Notes: generated from the letters alone by a model not told the origin. A stretch of DNA of 64,000 nt from Mesorhizobium sp. M9A.F.Ca.ET.002.03.1.2 (GCF_003952365.1 NZ_CP034443.1:5263001-5327000), one strand, 5' to 3'; counted from the first letter of the stretch, positions 46,153-56,101 are shown. Numbers and translations are program-made.

Positions 46153-48714
46153 TCAGCTGCGCGGATTGAGGTTCTCCGGGTCATAGAGTGGCCTGTAGCC
46201 GACAGCGGTCACTTCGACCGGATACGTCTCGCCGAAATACTCGACAGTCAGCCTTCGGCCCTCCTGGCAATACGCCCAGGGCAAGTAGGCCAGCGCGATG
46301 TTCTTGCCGATGGTCGGGCCGTAGGCCACCGAGGTCGTGAAAGACCGGCGGCCGAGTTCGTCGACCAGCGTCTCACCCGTTTCCGGGTCCATCACCGGCA
46401 TCGTGCCGACCGGATAACGGGCAATGCCCTTGGAATCGACATTGTCAGTCATGACAAGCGTGCAAAGCATGGCCGGCCGATGCGCGCGAGCACGATAGTC
46501 CAGATGCTTTGCCTTGCCGCTGAAATCGGCCTCCTTGACTTTCGGCCGGGCAAGGTCGGCTTCCAGCAGATTGTATTCGGTCAGAAGATCGGCATTCTGC
46601 AGGCGCAGGCTCTTCTCCATGCGGCGGCTGTTGGCGTAGGTCTCGACGCCAAAGGCCATCACGCCGGTCGAACGCAGCGCGTCCCAGACGGCCAGGCCGT
46701 CCTCGTATCGCATATGCAGTTCCCAGCCCTGCTCGCCGACATAGGAGATGCGGAAAGCGGTCACGTCCTTACTGGCGATTCTGACCGGCTTGATCGCGGC
46801 GAACGGAAAGTTTTCCGGCGTCAGCCCGTCCGGATTCTCAACGACCTTCTGCAATGCCGAACGCGCGTTCGGACCCCAGATGCCGATGGTCACGTATTTT
46901 TCGGTCACATCCGTGACGGTGGCATCGAAACCTTTGTCTCGTGCCGTCCTGCGCATGTACTGGAAGTCGCGCGGGCCGGCATCAGCGCCGTCGATGACGC
47001 GGCAGCGGTCGGCCATGCGGATCACGGTCAGGTCGGCGCGCACCATGCCCTCGTCGTCGAGGAAGTGGGTATAGATGCCTTTGCCGATATTGGTATCGCC
47101 GCCGATCTTGGCCGCGCACAGCCATTCCATCAGCGCGACATGATCCGGGCCTTCCACGTCGTACATCGCAAAATGCGACAGGTTCACGATGCCGCAATCT
47201 TCGCTCATGGCGAGATGCTCGGCATTGGAGACGCGCCAGAAATGGCGGTTGTCCCACTCGTTTTCGCGCACCGGCACCCGGTTGCCGTACTTCTCCAAAA
47301 GGTGCTCGTTGGCGGCATAGCCATGGGCGCGCTCCCACCCGCCCAGTTCCATGAAATAGCCGCCGAGTTCCTTTTCGCGCTCCCAGAACGGCGAGCGCCT
47401 GATGTTGCGGCCCTTCGAAAAAGGCTCGCGTGGATGCACCGCCGGATTGTAGACCTTCATCGCCGTTTCGGTGCAGCGGTCCCAGATGAACTGCTCTTGC
47501 GTCTGGTGCGGATAGAAGCGCGAGTAGTCGATGGCGTGGTGGTCGATCGACGTCCGGCCGTCCGTCATCCAGTCGGCGATGAGCTTGCCCATGCCAGGCC
47601 CGTCCTTGACCCAGATCGCAACGGCATACCAGAGGCCCCGCACCTTCTGGCTCTCGCCCATCGAGGGGCCGCCGTCTGCCGTCACCTGCAGAAGCCCGTT
47701 GAAGGAATGGCTCTCATTGTAGCCCAGTTCGCCCAGGATCGGCGTCAGTTCCATGGCGCGCTCGAGCGGCGCCAATATCTGTTCCATGTCGAGGTCGCGC
47801 TGCGACGGCGAAAGACGGGCCTGGTTCTTCTCCAGAAGGTCGCGCGGATGGCAAAGGCGGGGACTGGTCTCTTCGTAATAGCCCCACTCGATCTGCCCGC
47901 CTTCGGCGGTCTTGGGGTCTCCCGTGTCGCGCATGTAGGCCGAATTGCCCTGGTCGCGCAGCAGCGGCCAACCGATCTCCTTGCCGGTGCCGGCGAACTC
48001 CGTATACGGCCCAAAGAAGGTGAGCGGATGGTCGATCGGCATGACCGGCAGGTCCTCGCCCACCATTTCCGCGATCAACCGGCCCCAAATACCTGCACAA
48101 ACAATCACGTAGTCGGCTTCGATGGTGCCGCGGTCGGTCACCACGCCCTTGATGCGTCCGTTCTCGACGATAAGCGACCTGGCCGGCGTATTGGCGAAAG
48201 ATCTAAGCTTGCCGGAGGCTTCCGCTTGGTCGACCAGCTTGCCGGCGACCGTCTGCGAGCGCGGGATGACGAGACCGGCATCGGGATCCCACAGGCCGCC
48301 CTGCACCATCTCTTCTTCGATCAGCGGAAACTTCTGCTTGATCTCGGCCGGACCGATCAGGCGGGCACGCGTGCCGAAGGCCTTTGCAGAGGCGATCTTG
48401 CGTTTGATCTCCTCCATGCGATCGTCGTCGCCGACGCGGGCGATCTCGAGGCCGCCGATACGCGCATAATGGCCCATCTTCTCATAGAAATCGATGGAGT
48501 AGAGCGTCGTCCAGCAGGACAGGAAATCATGGCTGGTCGTGTAGCAGAAGTCGGAGGCGTGCGCTGTCGAGCCAATATCGGTCGGGATGCCTGATTTGTC
48601 GATGCCGACGATATCGTCCCATCCGCGCTCGATCAGGTGATGGGCGACCGACGCGCCGACAATGCCGCCCAGCCCGACGATGACGACCTTCGCCTTTTCC
48701 GGAAACCCTGCCAT
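46153..48714 (-). CDS. FAD/GcvT demethylase, dimethylglycine oxidase-like
   Basis: An 853-residue flavoprotein resembling Arthrobacter dimethylglycine oxidase (830 residues). The FAD domain begins MAGFPEKAKVVIVGLGGIVG, with the covalent-flavin candidate H52 in IGSTAHASDF. FNGLLQVTADGGPSMGES and RRSPFWEREKELGGYFMELG match regions I recall in that enzyme, and the folate-binding GCV_T domains follow from about residue 440 to the end (PLYDPENL). It would turn dimethylglycine or a similar amine into sarcosine plus methylene-THF. The Rossmann glycine pattern is shifted (L at the first glycine). GGAG lies upstream of ATG 48714. Confidence 0.86.
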   Translation of the reverse strand: MAGFPEKAKVVIVGLGGIVGASVAHHLIERGWDDIVGIDKSGIPTDIGSTAHASDFCYTTSHDFLSCWTTLYSIDFYEKMGHYARIGGLEIARVGDDDRMEEIKRKIASAKAFGTRARLIGPAEIKQKFPLIEEEMVQGGLWDPDAGLVIPRSQTVAGKLVDQAEASGKLRSFANTPARSLIVENGRIKGVVTDRGTIEADYVIVCAGIWGRLIAEMVGEDLPVMPIDHPLTFFGPYTEFAGTGKEIGWPLLRDQGNSAYMRDTGDPKTAEGGQIEWGYYEETSPRLCHPRDLLEKNQARLSPSQRDLDMEQILAPLERAMELTPILGELGYNESHSFNGLLQVTADGGPSMGESQKVRGLWYAVAIWVKDGPGMGKLIADWMTDGRTSIDHHAIDYSRFYPHQTQEQFIWDRCTETAMKVYNPAVHPREPFSKGRNIRRSPFWEREKELGGYFMELGGWERAHGYAANEHLLEKYGNRVPVRENEWDNRHFWRVSNAEHLAMSEDCGIVNLSHFAMYDVEGPDHVALMEWLCAAKIGGDTNIGKGIYTHFLDDEGMVRADLTVIRMADRCRVIDGADAGPRDFQYMRRTARDKGFDATVTDVTEKYVTIGIWGPNARSALQKVVENPDGLTPENFPFAAIKPVRIASKDVTAFRISYVGEQGWELHMRYEDGLAVWDALRSTGVMAFGVETYANSRRMEKSLRLQNADLLTEYNLLEADLARPKVKEADFSGKAKHLDYRARAHRPAMLCTLVMTDNVDSKGIARYPVGTMPVMDPETGETLVDELGRRSFTTSVAYGPTIGKNIALAYLPWAYCQEGRRLTVEYFGETYPVEVTAVGYRPLYDPENLNPRS

Positions 48715-48842
48715 TGCCCGTGACTCCAAAGTGCTGTTACGGGCGCCGGCGCCCGCTTGACCGGCGCACAATATGCAGGCGACGGCCATCGCGCTACCGC
48801 CTGTTTGCGACACGCTGCAGGTGCGCCGCGACCCCGGCGCAC

Positions 48843-48915
48843 GGCCCTGAAAAATCGGAACCGATTTTCGCTGGGGATTATGCGCGGAGAAAAGTTCTAC
48901 AGCGTTCTTGCACGC
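48843..48915. repeat. dispersed repeat of a second family
   Basis: Contains the palindrome AAAATCGG-AA-CCGATTTT (48851-48868) followed by GGGGATTATGCGC and a tail with TTCTACAGCG. I recall this as a common Mesorhizobium intergenic element. Lies between the DMGO-like gene and the GT-C-like gene. Confidence 0.65.
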
Positions 48916-48946
48916 GAAATGACGCGTGCCAGCTGGAGACGGAAGC

Positions 48947-50182
48947 TTATGATTTATCTCCTGGAACCACGTGCAACACCGCGGCGCGACGCCCTTTGAT
49001 GCCCGCTGACGCCCACAGCGCCATGAATGGGCCAGCGAGCAGCAGGAACGGCGGGATCAGATTGGGAAAGTAGATGCGGGTGTCGTGGATCGGGAAGACG
49101 GTGAACTTCGCCAGCACGCCGAGCACCAATGCCGCAAACAGGATGCCGGCGCGGCAGTCGAGCTTGAAGCCGGCGCGGCTTGAGGCAAACCATCCAGCCA
49201 GCGCCAGCACCGAGACGCCGACCCAGTTGTTCAGGCTGACGGCGCGGGCCATGGAGACGGCAAAGGCCCGGAGATAGGCGACAGCCGAGAACGGCGGATC
49301 GAAGCCGTCCATATTGTAGTGCTGCTCGATCGAGGAGAACCACAGATGCGACCACCAACCCGGATGCTGCGCCCAATGAGAGATGGCGAAATAGGCGGCC
49401 AGGGAGGCGGCAAAGCCGGCCAGCGCGCCCCACGCCTTCTGCCGGAAGGCGACCAGCAGCACGGCGAAGATGGCAAGGAAGACAATGTTGTCGGGCCGCG
49501 CCATGAAGGCGAGGAAGAGCAGGATCGCCGTCGCCACTTCGCGACCGCGCACATAGGCAAAGAGCCCGCCGAGGAACAGGGCCGAGCATAGCAGATCCGG
49601 CGTCGCAGCCCGCGCCGCGTCGCCGAAATCGGCCATGATCAGCACCGCGCCGACGACCGGCGCCAGCGCCAGCGCGCCTTCGGACCGCAGCCAGAGCAGC
49701 GCGATCGTACCGAACAGCAGCACTGACAAAACCGAGACCACGCGCATCGCCTCGACCGGCGACATCACGGAACTCATCGTCGACAGGATCTCGGCATAGA
49801 GGAATTTGATCCGGTACATGCCGAGCAGCGAATGGAAGTCGGCGGCATTCCCGGCCATATGGCTGCGAAAGCCGCCGCTATCGTCCGTCAATATCTTGTA
49901 CTCATCAGCCGACACACCGGCCTTGACGGTGCCATAGGCATAGTCGTGCAGCGCCTGCACATCGGGATAGGCGCCCTCCTCGGCGACCGCGAGATAGGGC
50001 AGCATGTCCCAATTGGCGTCGGGCATGAACCATGCCATCACGGCGGTCAAAAGGATGTAGAGCGCAAAGGCCGCCGCCCCGATCGGCGCGGCAAGGCGCG
50101 CATAGGTGCCCTCACCCCATGCCAGGCCGGCCTCGGTGAGCCGGTCGAGCGGGTTTGTCGGGGCAGGAGACCTGGTCAGCAT
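48947..50182 (-). CDS. GT-C-like polytopic membrane protein
   Basis: A 411-residue membrane protein with about nine helices. The first periplasmic loop contains PDANWDMLPYLA with acidic residues, as in GT-C glycosyltransferases that use polyprenyl-phosphate sugars. It is the last gene of the minus-strand cluster that includes HAD-UbiA and DprE1-like proteins, so it may transfer the pentose made there. Catalytic identity is inferred from topology and context. Confidence 0.65.
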   Translation of the reverse strand: MLTRSPAPTNPLDRLTEAGLAWGEGTYARLAAPIGAAAFALYILLTAVMAWFMPDANWDMLPYLAVAEEGAYPDVQALHDYAYGTVKAGVSADEYKILTDDSGGFRSHMAGNAADFHSLLGMYRIKFLYAEILSTMSSVMSPVEAMRVVSVLSVLLFGTIALLWLRSEGALALAPVVGAVLIMADFGDAARAATPDLLCSALFLGGLFAYVRGREVATAILLFLAFMARPDNIVFLAIFAVLLVAFRQKAWGALAGFAASLAAYFAISHWAQHPGWWSHLWFSSIEQHYNMDGFDPPFSAVAYLRAFAVSMARAVSLNNWVGVSVLALAGWFASSRAGFKLDCRAGILFAALVLGVLAKFTVFPIHDTRIYFPNLIPPFLLLAGPFMALWASAGIKGRRAAVLHVVPGDKS

Positions 50183-50222
50183 GGTTTTCGCTCGGCGGAC
50201 TTTGATTCAGCGGACCTAGGAC

Positions 50223-51695
50223 TCAGCGGACCTGGCTTTTGACAAAATCCTTCACGATCGACACGATGCCGCGCGACAGCAGGCTGTCGAGCGCCGCGAC
50301 AAAGCGGTCGACATGTTCGCGCTGGCAGATCAGCGGCGGTTCGAGACGGATGACATTGCGGTTGTATTCGGTGAAGGCGACGAGCACGTCATAGTCGCGC
50401 AGCAGCAAGGCACCAACAAAGCCCGACAGCGACCCCTTCAGCTTCTCGTCAAGCACGCTGACCACGGGCCGCAGCACCATCGGCAGCGTCTGCGAAAAGT
50501 CGTGGAATTCCAGCCCGACCATAAGACCCTTGCCGCGCACGTCCTTGATGATCTTGGGATATTTCTCCTTGAGCGCCTGCAGGCGTTGCAGCAGGTAGTC
50601 GCCGGTCACGGCTGCGTTGTCGATCAGCCCTTCGTCGTAAAGCACGTTGAGCGCCTCGATCGAGGTAACGCAGGCTTCGCCCATGCCCCCGAACGTGGCC
50701 ATGGCGTGGATCATCGCCGTCTTCGGCGTGCCGTAGGCCTTCATGTAGACCTCGCGCCTGGCGATCATCGCGCCGACGGCCGCCTTGCCGCCGCCGAGCG
50801 ACTTTGCCAGCGCCGTCACGTCAGGAATGACGCCGTAATGCTCGAAGGCATAGAAACGGCCGGAGCGGCCATAGCCGCACTGCACTTCGTCGGCGACCCA
50901 CAGCACGCCATACTGGTCGCAGAGCGCGCGCAGCTTCTGCCAGTATTCGGCGGGCGCCTGGATGATGCCGCCGCCACCCTGGATGGTTTCGAGCACGATG
51001 ACGCCGATCTCCGGGTCGGAGCGGAACGCGCGCTCGACCGCTTCGATGTCGGCGAACGGGATGCGCACGACATTGTCGGCCACCTTGAAGTCAGCGCGGT
51101 AGAGCGAGCCGTCGGTGATGGCCAGCACACCCTTGGTCTTGCCATGGAAGGAATTCTCGGCATAGACGACCTTCGGCCGCCTCGGGCCGGCGGCGCGCTC
51201 GGCAAGCTTCACCGCCGCCTCCATGGCTTCCGAGCCGGACGAGCCCAGAAACACCATGTCGAGGTCGCCGGGCGAGCATATGGCGAGATTGTGCGCCAGG
51301 GCCGCCGCATATTGCGACATGAAGGCGATGGCGATCTCCTGCCGCTTCTCCTCCTGGAACTTTTTGCGCGCTTCGAGAAGGCGCGGATGATTGTGCCCGA
51401 AGGCCAGCGACCCAAAGCCGCCGAAGAAATCCAGGATCTTGCGGCCGCTCTGGTCGATGTAGAACATGTCTTCGGCACGTTCGATCTTGATCTTGTGGAA
51501 GCCGAGCAGCTTCATGAAATGCAGCTGGCCGGGGTTGAGATGCGCCTTGAACAGGTCGGTCATGCGCGCCACGTCCATCGCCTTGGCCTGCTCGACGCTG
51601 ATCAGGTCGGGCTTGGCCGTGGTGGTGGGCGAAAGTGCTGGCGCGCTGACCGTGGCACGCGCAGTCGTGTGGTTCGGCTTGGTCATGACGGTCAT
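50223..51695 (-). CDS. class III aminotransferase (glycan-cluster member)
   Basis: A 490-residue PLP aminotransferase. The phosphate-binding LGSSGSEAMEAAVKLAERAA, VADEVQCGYGRSGR with the PLP aspartate, and the lysine in ALAKSLGGGKAAVGA show an active enzyme. About 35 extra residues, Thr/Pro/Ala-rich, precede the fold. AGGAG lies before the ATG. It is flanked by an epimerase and a GT-C-like gene, so it might aminate a sugar or a polyol, though the family mostly acts on omega-amines. Confidence 0.85.
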   Translation of the reverse strand: MTVMTKPNHTTARATVSAPALSPTTTAKPDLISVEQAKAMDVARMTDLFKAHLNPGQLHFMKLLGFHKIKIERAEDMFYIDQSGRKILDFFGGFGSLAFGHNHPRLLEARKKFQEEKRQEIAIAFMSQYAAALAHNLAICSPGDLDMVFLGSSGSEAMEAAVKLAERAAGPRRPKVVYAENSFHGKTKGVLAITDGSLYRADFKVADNVVRIPFADIEAVERAFRSDPEIGVIVLETIQGGGGIIQAPAEYWQKLRALCDQYGVLWVADEVQCGYGRSGRFYAFEHYGVIPDVTALAKSLGGGKAAVGAMIARREVYMKAYGTPKTAMIHAMATFGGMGEACVTSIEALNVLYDEGLIDNAAVTGDYLLQRLQALKEKYPKIIKDVRGKGLMVGLEFHDFSQTLPMVLRPVVSVLDEKLKGSLSGFVGALLLRDYDVLVAFTEYNRNVIRLEPPLICQREHVDRFVAALDSLLSRGIVSIVKDFVKSQVR

Positions 51696-51735
51696 CTCAA
51701 GAAATCTCCTATAGACCCGTTAGTCGGCGGGCTTG

Positions 51736-52743
51736 CTATTCCGCGGGCACATGTTTGGCGGTGACGGCATGGCCGCCCTTCTTGGCCCGGTACTCGCTGT
51801 AGGCGGCGATCAGCATGTCCTCGTCGCGATATTGCGGCACCCAGCCGAGCTGGCGTTCGGCCTTCGACACGTCGAGCACGCAGTCCTCATCGGCGATCAG
51901 ATACTGCTCCGGATCCATGATCGGCATGTTCAAGAGATCGAGCAGGTCGAGCGTGCGCTTGACCGCCCAGCCAGGTGTCGGGATCAGGATCGATTTCGAA
52001 CCGGCATGCCTGATCAGGTCGCCGAGCAGTTTCCTGACCGGCGGCGGGTTGAGTGAACCGAGATTATAGGCCTCATCAGGCACCCCGGCCTTCCAGGCGG
52101 CGCGCGCGGCCTCGGCGCAGTCGAACACCGAGATGAACTGATAGGGGTTCTTGCCCGAGCCGATCATCGGCACCGGAAGGTTCCAGTCGATCAGCTTGAA
52201 CAGTTTTTCGAGGATGCCGAGGCGGCCGGGGCCGATGATGAGGCGTGGCCGAAACAGCGAGATCGACATGCCGCGCTTGCGCCATTCGGCGGCCAGTTCC
52301 TCGGTCTTCTGCTTCGACCAGCCATATTCGCCGAGCGGCGAGACCGGATGCTCCTCGGTCATCGGTTGTGTGACGGTATGGCCGTAGATCATGTCGGTCG
52401 TATAGTGGACGAGCCTTGGCGCGCCGGCTTTGTCCATCGCCTCCAGGATATGTTCGGTACCGTGGAAATTCACCGGGAAGAAGAACTCGTGGCGCTTGGC
52501 GCGCACCTGGATTGGCGACAGCATTTTCGCCGACAGATTGTAGACCATGTCGTCGGCCTTCAGCCCCACCGAGGCGACCGAGACCGGATCGGTGACGTCA
52601 CAGCTGACATGGCGGACCGAGCGGTAGTGCGGCAGATCGCTCCTGGCGATATCGGCGACAACCACCTCCTCGCCATCGGCCAGAAGTTTCGGGGCAAGGT
52701 GGCGGCCGACGAAACCGTCGCCGCCGAAAATCACATGTCTCAT
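51736..52743 (-). CDS. NAD-dependent epimerase/dehydratase
   Basis: Extended SDR of 335 residues with GGDGFVGRHLAPKL at the N-terminus and YGWSK (Y-x3-K) near residue 145. Acts on nucleotide- or polyprenyl-linked sugars. Its ATG overlaps the stop of the EMR-type gene (ATGA), so it is cotranscribed. Might play the DprE2-like or an unrelated epimerase role in the cluster. Confidence 0.84.
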   Translation of the reverse strand: MRHVIFGGDGFVGRHLAPKLLADGEEVVVADIARSDLPHYRSVRHVSCDVTDPVSVASVGLKADDMVYNLSAKMLSPIQVRAKRHEFFFPVNFHGTEHILEAMDKAGAPRLVHYTTDMIYGHTVTQPMTEEHPVSPLGEYGWSKQKTEELAAEWRKRGMSISLFRPRLIIGPGRLGILEKLFKLIDWNLPVPMIGSGKNPYQFISVFDCAEAARAAWKAGVPDEAYNLGSLNPPPVRKLLGDLIRHAGSKSILIPTPGWAVKRTLDLLDLLNMPIMDPEQYLIADEDCVLDVSKAERQLGWVPQYRDEDMLIAAYSEYRAKKGGHAVTAKHVPAE

Positions 52744-53189
52744 CGAACCATCCCGCTGGTGTTTATCTTGTCGGGGGAAAGGCCTGCCGTCTGGTCCTCA
52801 TGCCCCCGGCCGCTCAAATCCCGGCCGCTTTGGGCGATCAGCACCGTACCGACGCAGATGAAGGCGATGCCGGCGACGCGCCAGGCATTGAGGTCTTCGC
52901 GGAAGATGAAATAGGCGAAGATCGCAACGGCGACATAGGCGAGGCTTAGGAACGGATAGGCGAAGCTGAGCTCGACCTTGGACAGCACATAGAGGTGCGA
53001 CGCCATCGAGATGACGAAGGTGGACAGGCCGAGGAAAATCCACGGGCTGAAGACGATCTGCAACAGCTTCAGCAACGGATTGGTGCCTTCGAAGGAAATC
53101 GGGCCAAGCGAAATCATACCCTGCTTCAGCATGAGCTGCGCGGCGGCATTGGTCATGACCGTGAACAGAATGAAGACGATGTACTTCAT
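52740..53189 (-). CDS. EMR/DMT-type small transporter
   Basis: A 149-residue protein with four membrane helices and the EmrE-like ending of helix 4 (WRVAGIAFICVGTVLIA). Relatives such as ArnE/ArnF and mycobacterial Rv3789 work on polyprenyl-phosphate sugars, which fits the neighbours. An AT-rich 123-bp gap upstream probably contains a promoter. Confidence 0.78.
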   Translation of the reverse strand: MKYIVFILFTVMTNAAAQLMLKQGMISLGPISFEGTNPLLKLLQIVFSPWIFLGLSTFVISMASHLYVLSKVELSFAYPFLSLAYVAVAIFAYFIFREDLNAWRVAGIAFICVGTVLIAQSGRDLSGRGHEDQTAGLSPDKINTSGMVR

Positions 53190-53312
53190 ATTTTCCCACC
53201 AAACCTTTCAGCCGTCCTATTACAAACCTGCAAACATTTCGTGAAGCACCAAGAATTTTTGAGTAAAGCTTAACGTTATCGATTCTTTAACCACGAACCG
53301 TTCGAATGTTAT

Positions 53313-54665
53313 CTATTCCGCGGCTTCGACGGTTCCGCGCCGCACCGCGAGCTTTTTCGCCGTTCGCGCCCAGAAGCTCGACATGAAAGCTGGATCGCGG
53401 ATGGTCTCGAGGCGCCGCCATCCCGGAAAGGAGGAGGCGAAAATATCGGCGCCCATGCGGGCGTCCTTGTAAGGATTGACCGCGCCACCAGCCTCGACCG
53501 TGATGTGGTCGAGTTCCTTCAACAGCGCCAGCGTCGCCCGGCCGCGGTTGGGGAAATCCAGCGTCAGCGTGAAACCAGGCCGCGGGAACGACAGCAGTGC
53601 CGGCGAGCGGATCGAACCGAAGCGCTTCAGAACCGTCAGAAACGATCCCTGCCCGGCCCGCTTGGCCGCAGCAAGCAAGGCCGGCACCGCCTGACGCGCG
53701 ACGTCTTCCGGCACCACGCTCTGGTGCTGGAAAAGCCCGTTCGGTCCGTAGAGCCGGTTCCAGTTGCCGACGCCGTCGAGCGGAAAGAAAAAGCCTTGAT
53801 AGCCGACATTGCGCGGTGCCTTGGACCAACCTTTCTTCCACCTGTAGGCAGAGTTGAAGGCAGTCAGGAACGGCCGGTTGAGCACGTTGAACGGCGGCTG
53901 GAACGGCACCGAAAGATTTCCGCCGGCACGCAAGGCCGCATGCGAACCATGCTCGGCGTGATTGCCGGTGAACAGCAACCCGCGCCCCTGGCCGTGGCCA
54001 CCGGCAAGCTGGTCGATCCAGGCGACGGCATATTCGTTGGCCTGGTCGGCCGCTTCGGCAAGTTCGAAGAATTCGCCGAGATCGCGGAAGAGCGTCGTCT
54101 TCTCGACGATATCGAGCGATGGCACCCGCATCAGCCGGATCGATGCGGACAGGATCAGTCCGGTCAACCCCATGCCGCCGATCGTCGCCGCAAACAGGTG
54201 CGCATTGTCGGCGGCGGAGCAGTGATGGGTCCGTCCGTCCGATCTGAGCAGCGTGAAGGATTCGATATGGCAGCCGAAGGTGCCTCGCCGGTGATGGTTC
54301 TTGCCGTGAACGTCATTGGCGATAGCGCCGCCGAGCGTGACGAACTGCGTGCCCGGAACGACCGCCGGAAAGAAGCCGTATGGCGCCGCATGGGCGATGA
54401 TGTCGGACAGAAGCACGCCGGCCTCGGCCTCGATCACGCCGGTCTCGGCATTGAAGGCGCGGATGCGGTTCAGCGGCCGCATGTCGGCGATCATGCCGGT
54501 CTCGTTCTGGCAGGAATCGCCATAGGAGCGGCCATTGCCGTAGGCGAGCAAGGCGTCTCTCGTCGCCTTGCCGCTCTTCAGCAATGCGACAGCATCATCC
54601 GCCGGGATCACATCGAGTGCCGGCGGCGTGGCAAGGCCGAAGCTCTGGAACCGCTCTTCCGCCAT
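53313..54665 (-). CDS. DprE1-like FAD-binding oxidase
   Basis: A 450-residue vanillyl-alcohol-oxidase-type flavoprotein. The FAD-binding part has YGNGRSYGDSC, VPGTQFVTLGGAIANDVHGK and HHRRGTFGCHIES, the last closely like DprE1 of mycobacteria, which oxidises decaprenyl-phosphoryl-ribose to the 2'-keto form on the way to arabinose. It starts two bases after the HAD-UbiA stop, the same pairing as Rv3790 near Rv3806c. Confidence 0.83.
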   Translation of the reverse strand: MAEERFQSFGLATPPALDVIPADDAVALLKSGKATRDALLAYGNGRSYGDSCQNETGMIADMRPLNRIRAFNAETGVIEAEAGVLLSDIIAHAAPYGFFPAVVPGTQFVTLGGAIANDVHGKNHHRRGTFGCHIESFTLLRSDGRTHHCSAADNAHLFAATIGGMGLTGLILSASIRLMRVPSLDIVEKTTLFRDLGEFFELAEAADQANEYAVAWIDQLAGGHGQGRGLLFTGNHAEHGSHAALRAGGNLSVPFQPPFNVLNRPFLTAFNSAYRWKKGWSKAPRNVGYQGFFFPLDGVGNWNRLYGPNGLFQHQSVVPEDVARQAVPALLAAAKRAGQGSFLTVLKRFGSIRSPALLSFPRPGFTLTLDFPNRGRATLALLKELDHITVEAGGAVNPYKDARMGADIFASSFPGWRRLETIRDPAFMSSFWARTAKKLAVRRGTVEAAE

Positions 54666-54667
54666 AC

Positions 54668-56101
54668 CTACCAGCCTCCGGCGACCAGAAACACGGCGCC
54701 GATGAGCACAACGATCTGGCTGCGCCAGTCGCGAATGATGAAGACGACCGGGTCGTCGTGCATCTCGTCGCGGCGGGCGAGTATCCAGACGCGCATGGTC
54801 AGGTAAAGCACGATCGGGGCCAGCGGCCAGACCAGCCAGGGGTGCGGATAAAGTTCGCGCACCGCAACGCTGTCCATATAGAGAGCCAGCACCAATGCCG
54901 AGGAGAAGGCCGAGGCCATGCCCGCCTGGGCGACAATCTCCTGGTCTTCAGTGCGGTAGCCGCGGCCGGCGATGCGCTCGCCCGCGGGAATGGCGGTCGT
55001 GCGCAACTCGACAAAACGCTTCACCAGCGCCAGCGACAGGAAAAAGAAGATCGAGAAGGCCAGCAGCCAGAACGAAACGTCGACGCCGGTCGCCGCGGCG
55101 CCCGCCAGAACGCGGATCGTGTAGAGACCGGCCAGCGTCAGCACGTCGATCAGGAGCATGCGCTTGAACGACAGCGAATAGGCGGTGGTGATGATCATGT
55201 AGCCGAAGAGCACGCCGAGGAATTCGATCGGCAGCAGAAGCCCTGCGCCAGCACCTGTTGCAACCAGCACCACCATCGAACCCAGGCCGAAAGGGATCGA
55301 CAGGGCGCCGCTGGCGAATGGCCGGTTGCGCTTGGTCAGGTGTTTGCGGTCGAGCGCGAGATCGAAGAAATCGTTGAGGATGTAGATGGCCGAAGCCACC
55401 GCGCTGAACGAGGCGAATGCCAGCAGGCATTTCCAGATCATGTCGGCGTTGAAGTATTCGTGCGACAGCACCATCGGCACCGCGATGAGCGAGTTCTTCA
55501 GCCATTGATGAACGCGCAGCATCTTGACGATGGTTCTGAATGTCGGCTTCGGTGCCGGCATCATCTCGGCACCATGCGCGGCCTGCCAGCGCGCGGCGGA
55601 GCGGTCAGGCGCGACAACGATTGCCGTGCGTGCGGCGTCGAATACCCTAAGGTCGTGCCGGCTGTTGCCGGCATAGTCGAAGCCACCATCACCATAGGCG
55701 GCGACAAGCGAAGCGCGCTTTCTGCCTGAAGTCATGTTGTGGGGACCATCGGTCGCCAGGACGCGATCGAAGATACCGAGATGCGCGGCGATCGCCTCGG
55801 CGAATTTACGCGGCGTGCCGGTTGCCAGCACGATCTGGCGGCCCTCGCCGTGTTCGGTGCGAAGGCGCTGAAGCAGCGCCTCGCGGTAAGGCAGCGATGC
55901 GGGATCGATGTCGACGCGCTGGGCGATGGCCTGCTTCAACCGCGCCGGCCCGCCAGCAAACCAGAACGGCACGAGGAAAATGTAGAGCGGATTCTTCTTG
56001 AGAAGGACGAACAGCCCTTCCCACAACAGGTCCGTCGCGATCAGCGTGCCGTCGAGATCGACCGCAAGCGGGATTGCGTTCCTGTCCGACCGCACGTCCA
56101 T
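54668..56101 (-). CDS. HAD phosphatase-UbiA prenyltransferase fusion (DPPR synthase-like)
   Basis: A 477-residue fusion. Residues 1-190 are a HAD phosphatase with D15-x-D17-G18-T19 (VDLDGT). Residues 200-477 are a UbiA membrane domain with ILNDFFDLALDRKH (D-x3-D) and a second D-rich loop. UbiA relatives of this type attach phosphoribosyl pyrophosphate to polyprenyl phosphate, and the HAD domain could remove the 5-phosphate, giving polyprenyl-phosphoryl-ribose for the DprE1-like enzyme. Confidence 0.82.
   Translation of the reverse strand: MDVRSDRNAIPLAVDLDGTLIATDLLWEGLFVLLKKNPLYIFLVPFWFAGGPARLKQAIAQRVDIDPASLPYREALLQRLRTEHGEGRQIVLATGTPRKFAEAIAAHLGIFDRVLATDGPHNMTSGRKRASLVAAYGDGGFDYAGNSRHDLRVFDAARTAIVVAPDRSAARWQAAHGAEMMPAPKPTFRTIVKMLRVHQWLKNSLIAVPMVLSHEYFNADMIWKCLLAFASFSAVASAIYILNDFFDLALDRKHLTKRNRPFASGALSIPFGLGSMVVLVATGAGAGLLLPIEFLGVLFGYMIITTAYSLSFKRMLLIDVLTLAGLYTIRVLAGAAATGVDVSFWLLAFSIFFFLSLALVKRFVELRTTAIPAGERIAGRGYRTEDQEIVAQAGMASAFSSALVLALYMDSVAVRELYPHPWLVWPLAPIVLYLTMRVWILARRDEMHDDPVVFIIRDWRSQIVVLIGAVFLVAGGW

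Noticed and set aside
46048..48594. 848-codon open frame antisense to the DMGO-like gene
   Set aside because: No motif, low-complexity Arg/Ala/Asp composition; opposite strand encodes a full-length flavoprotein.
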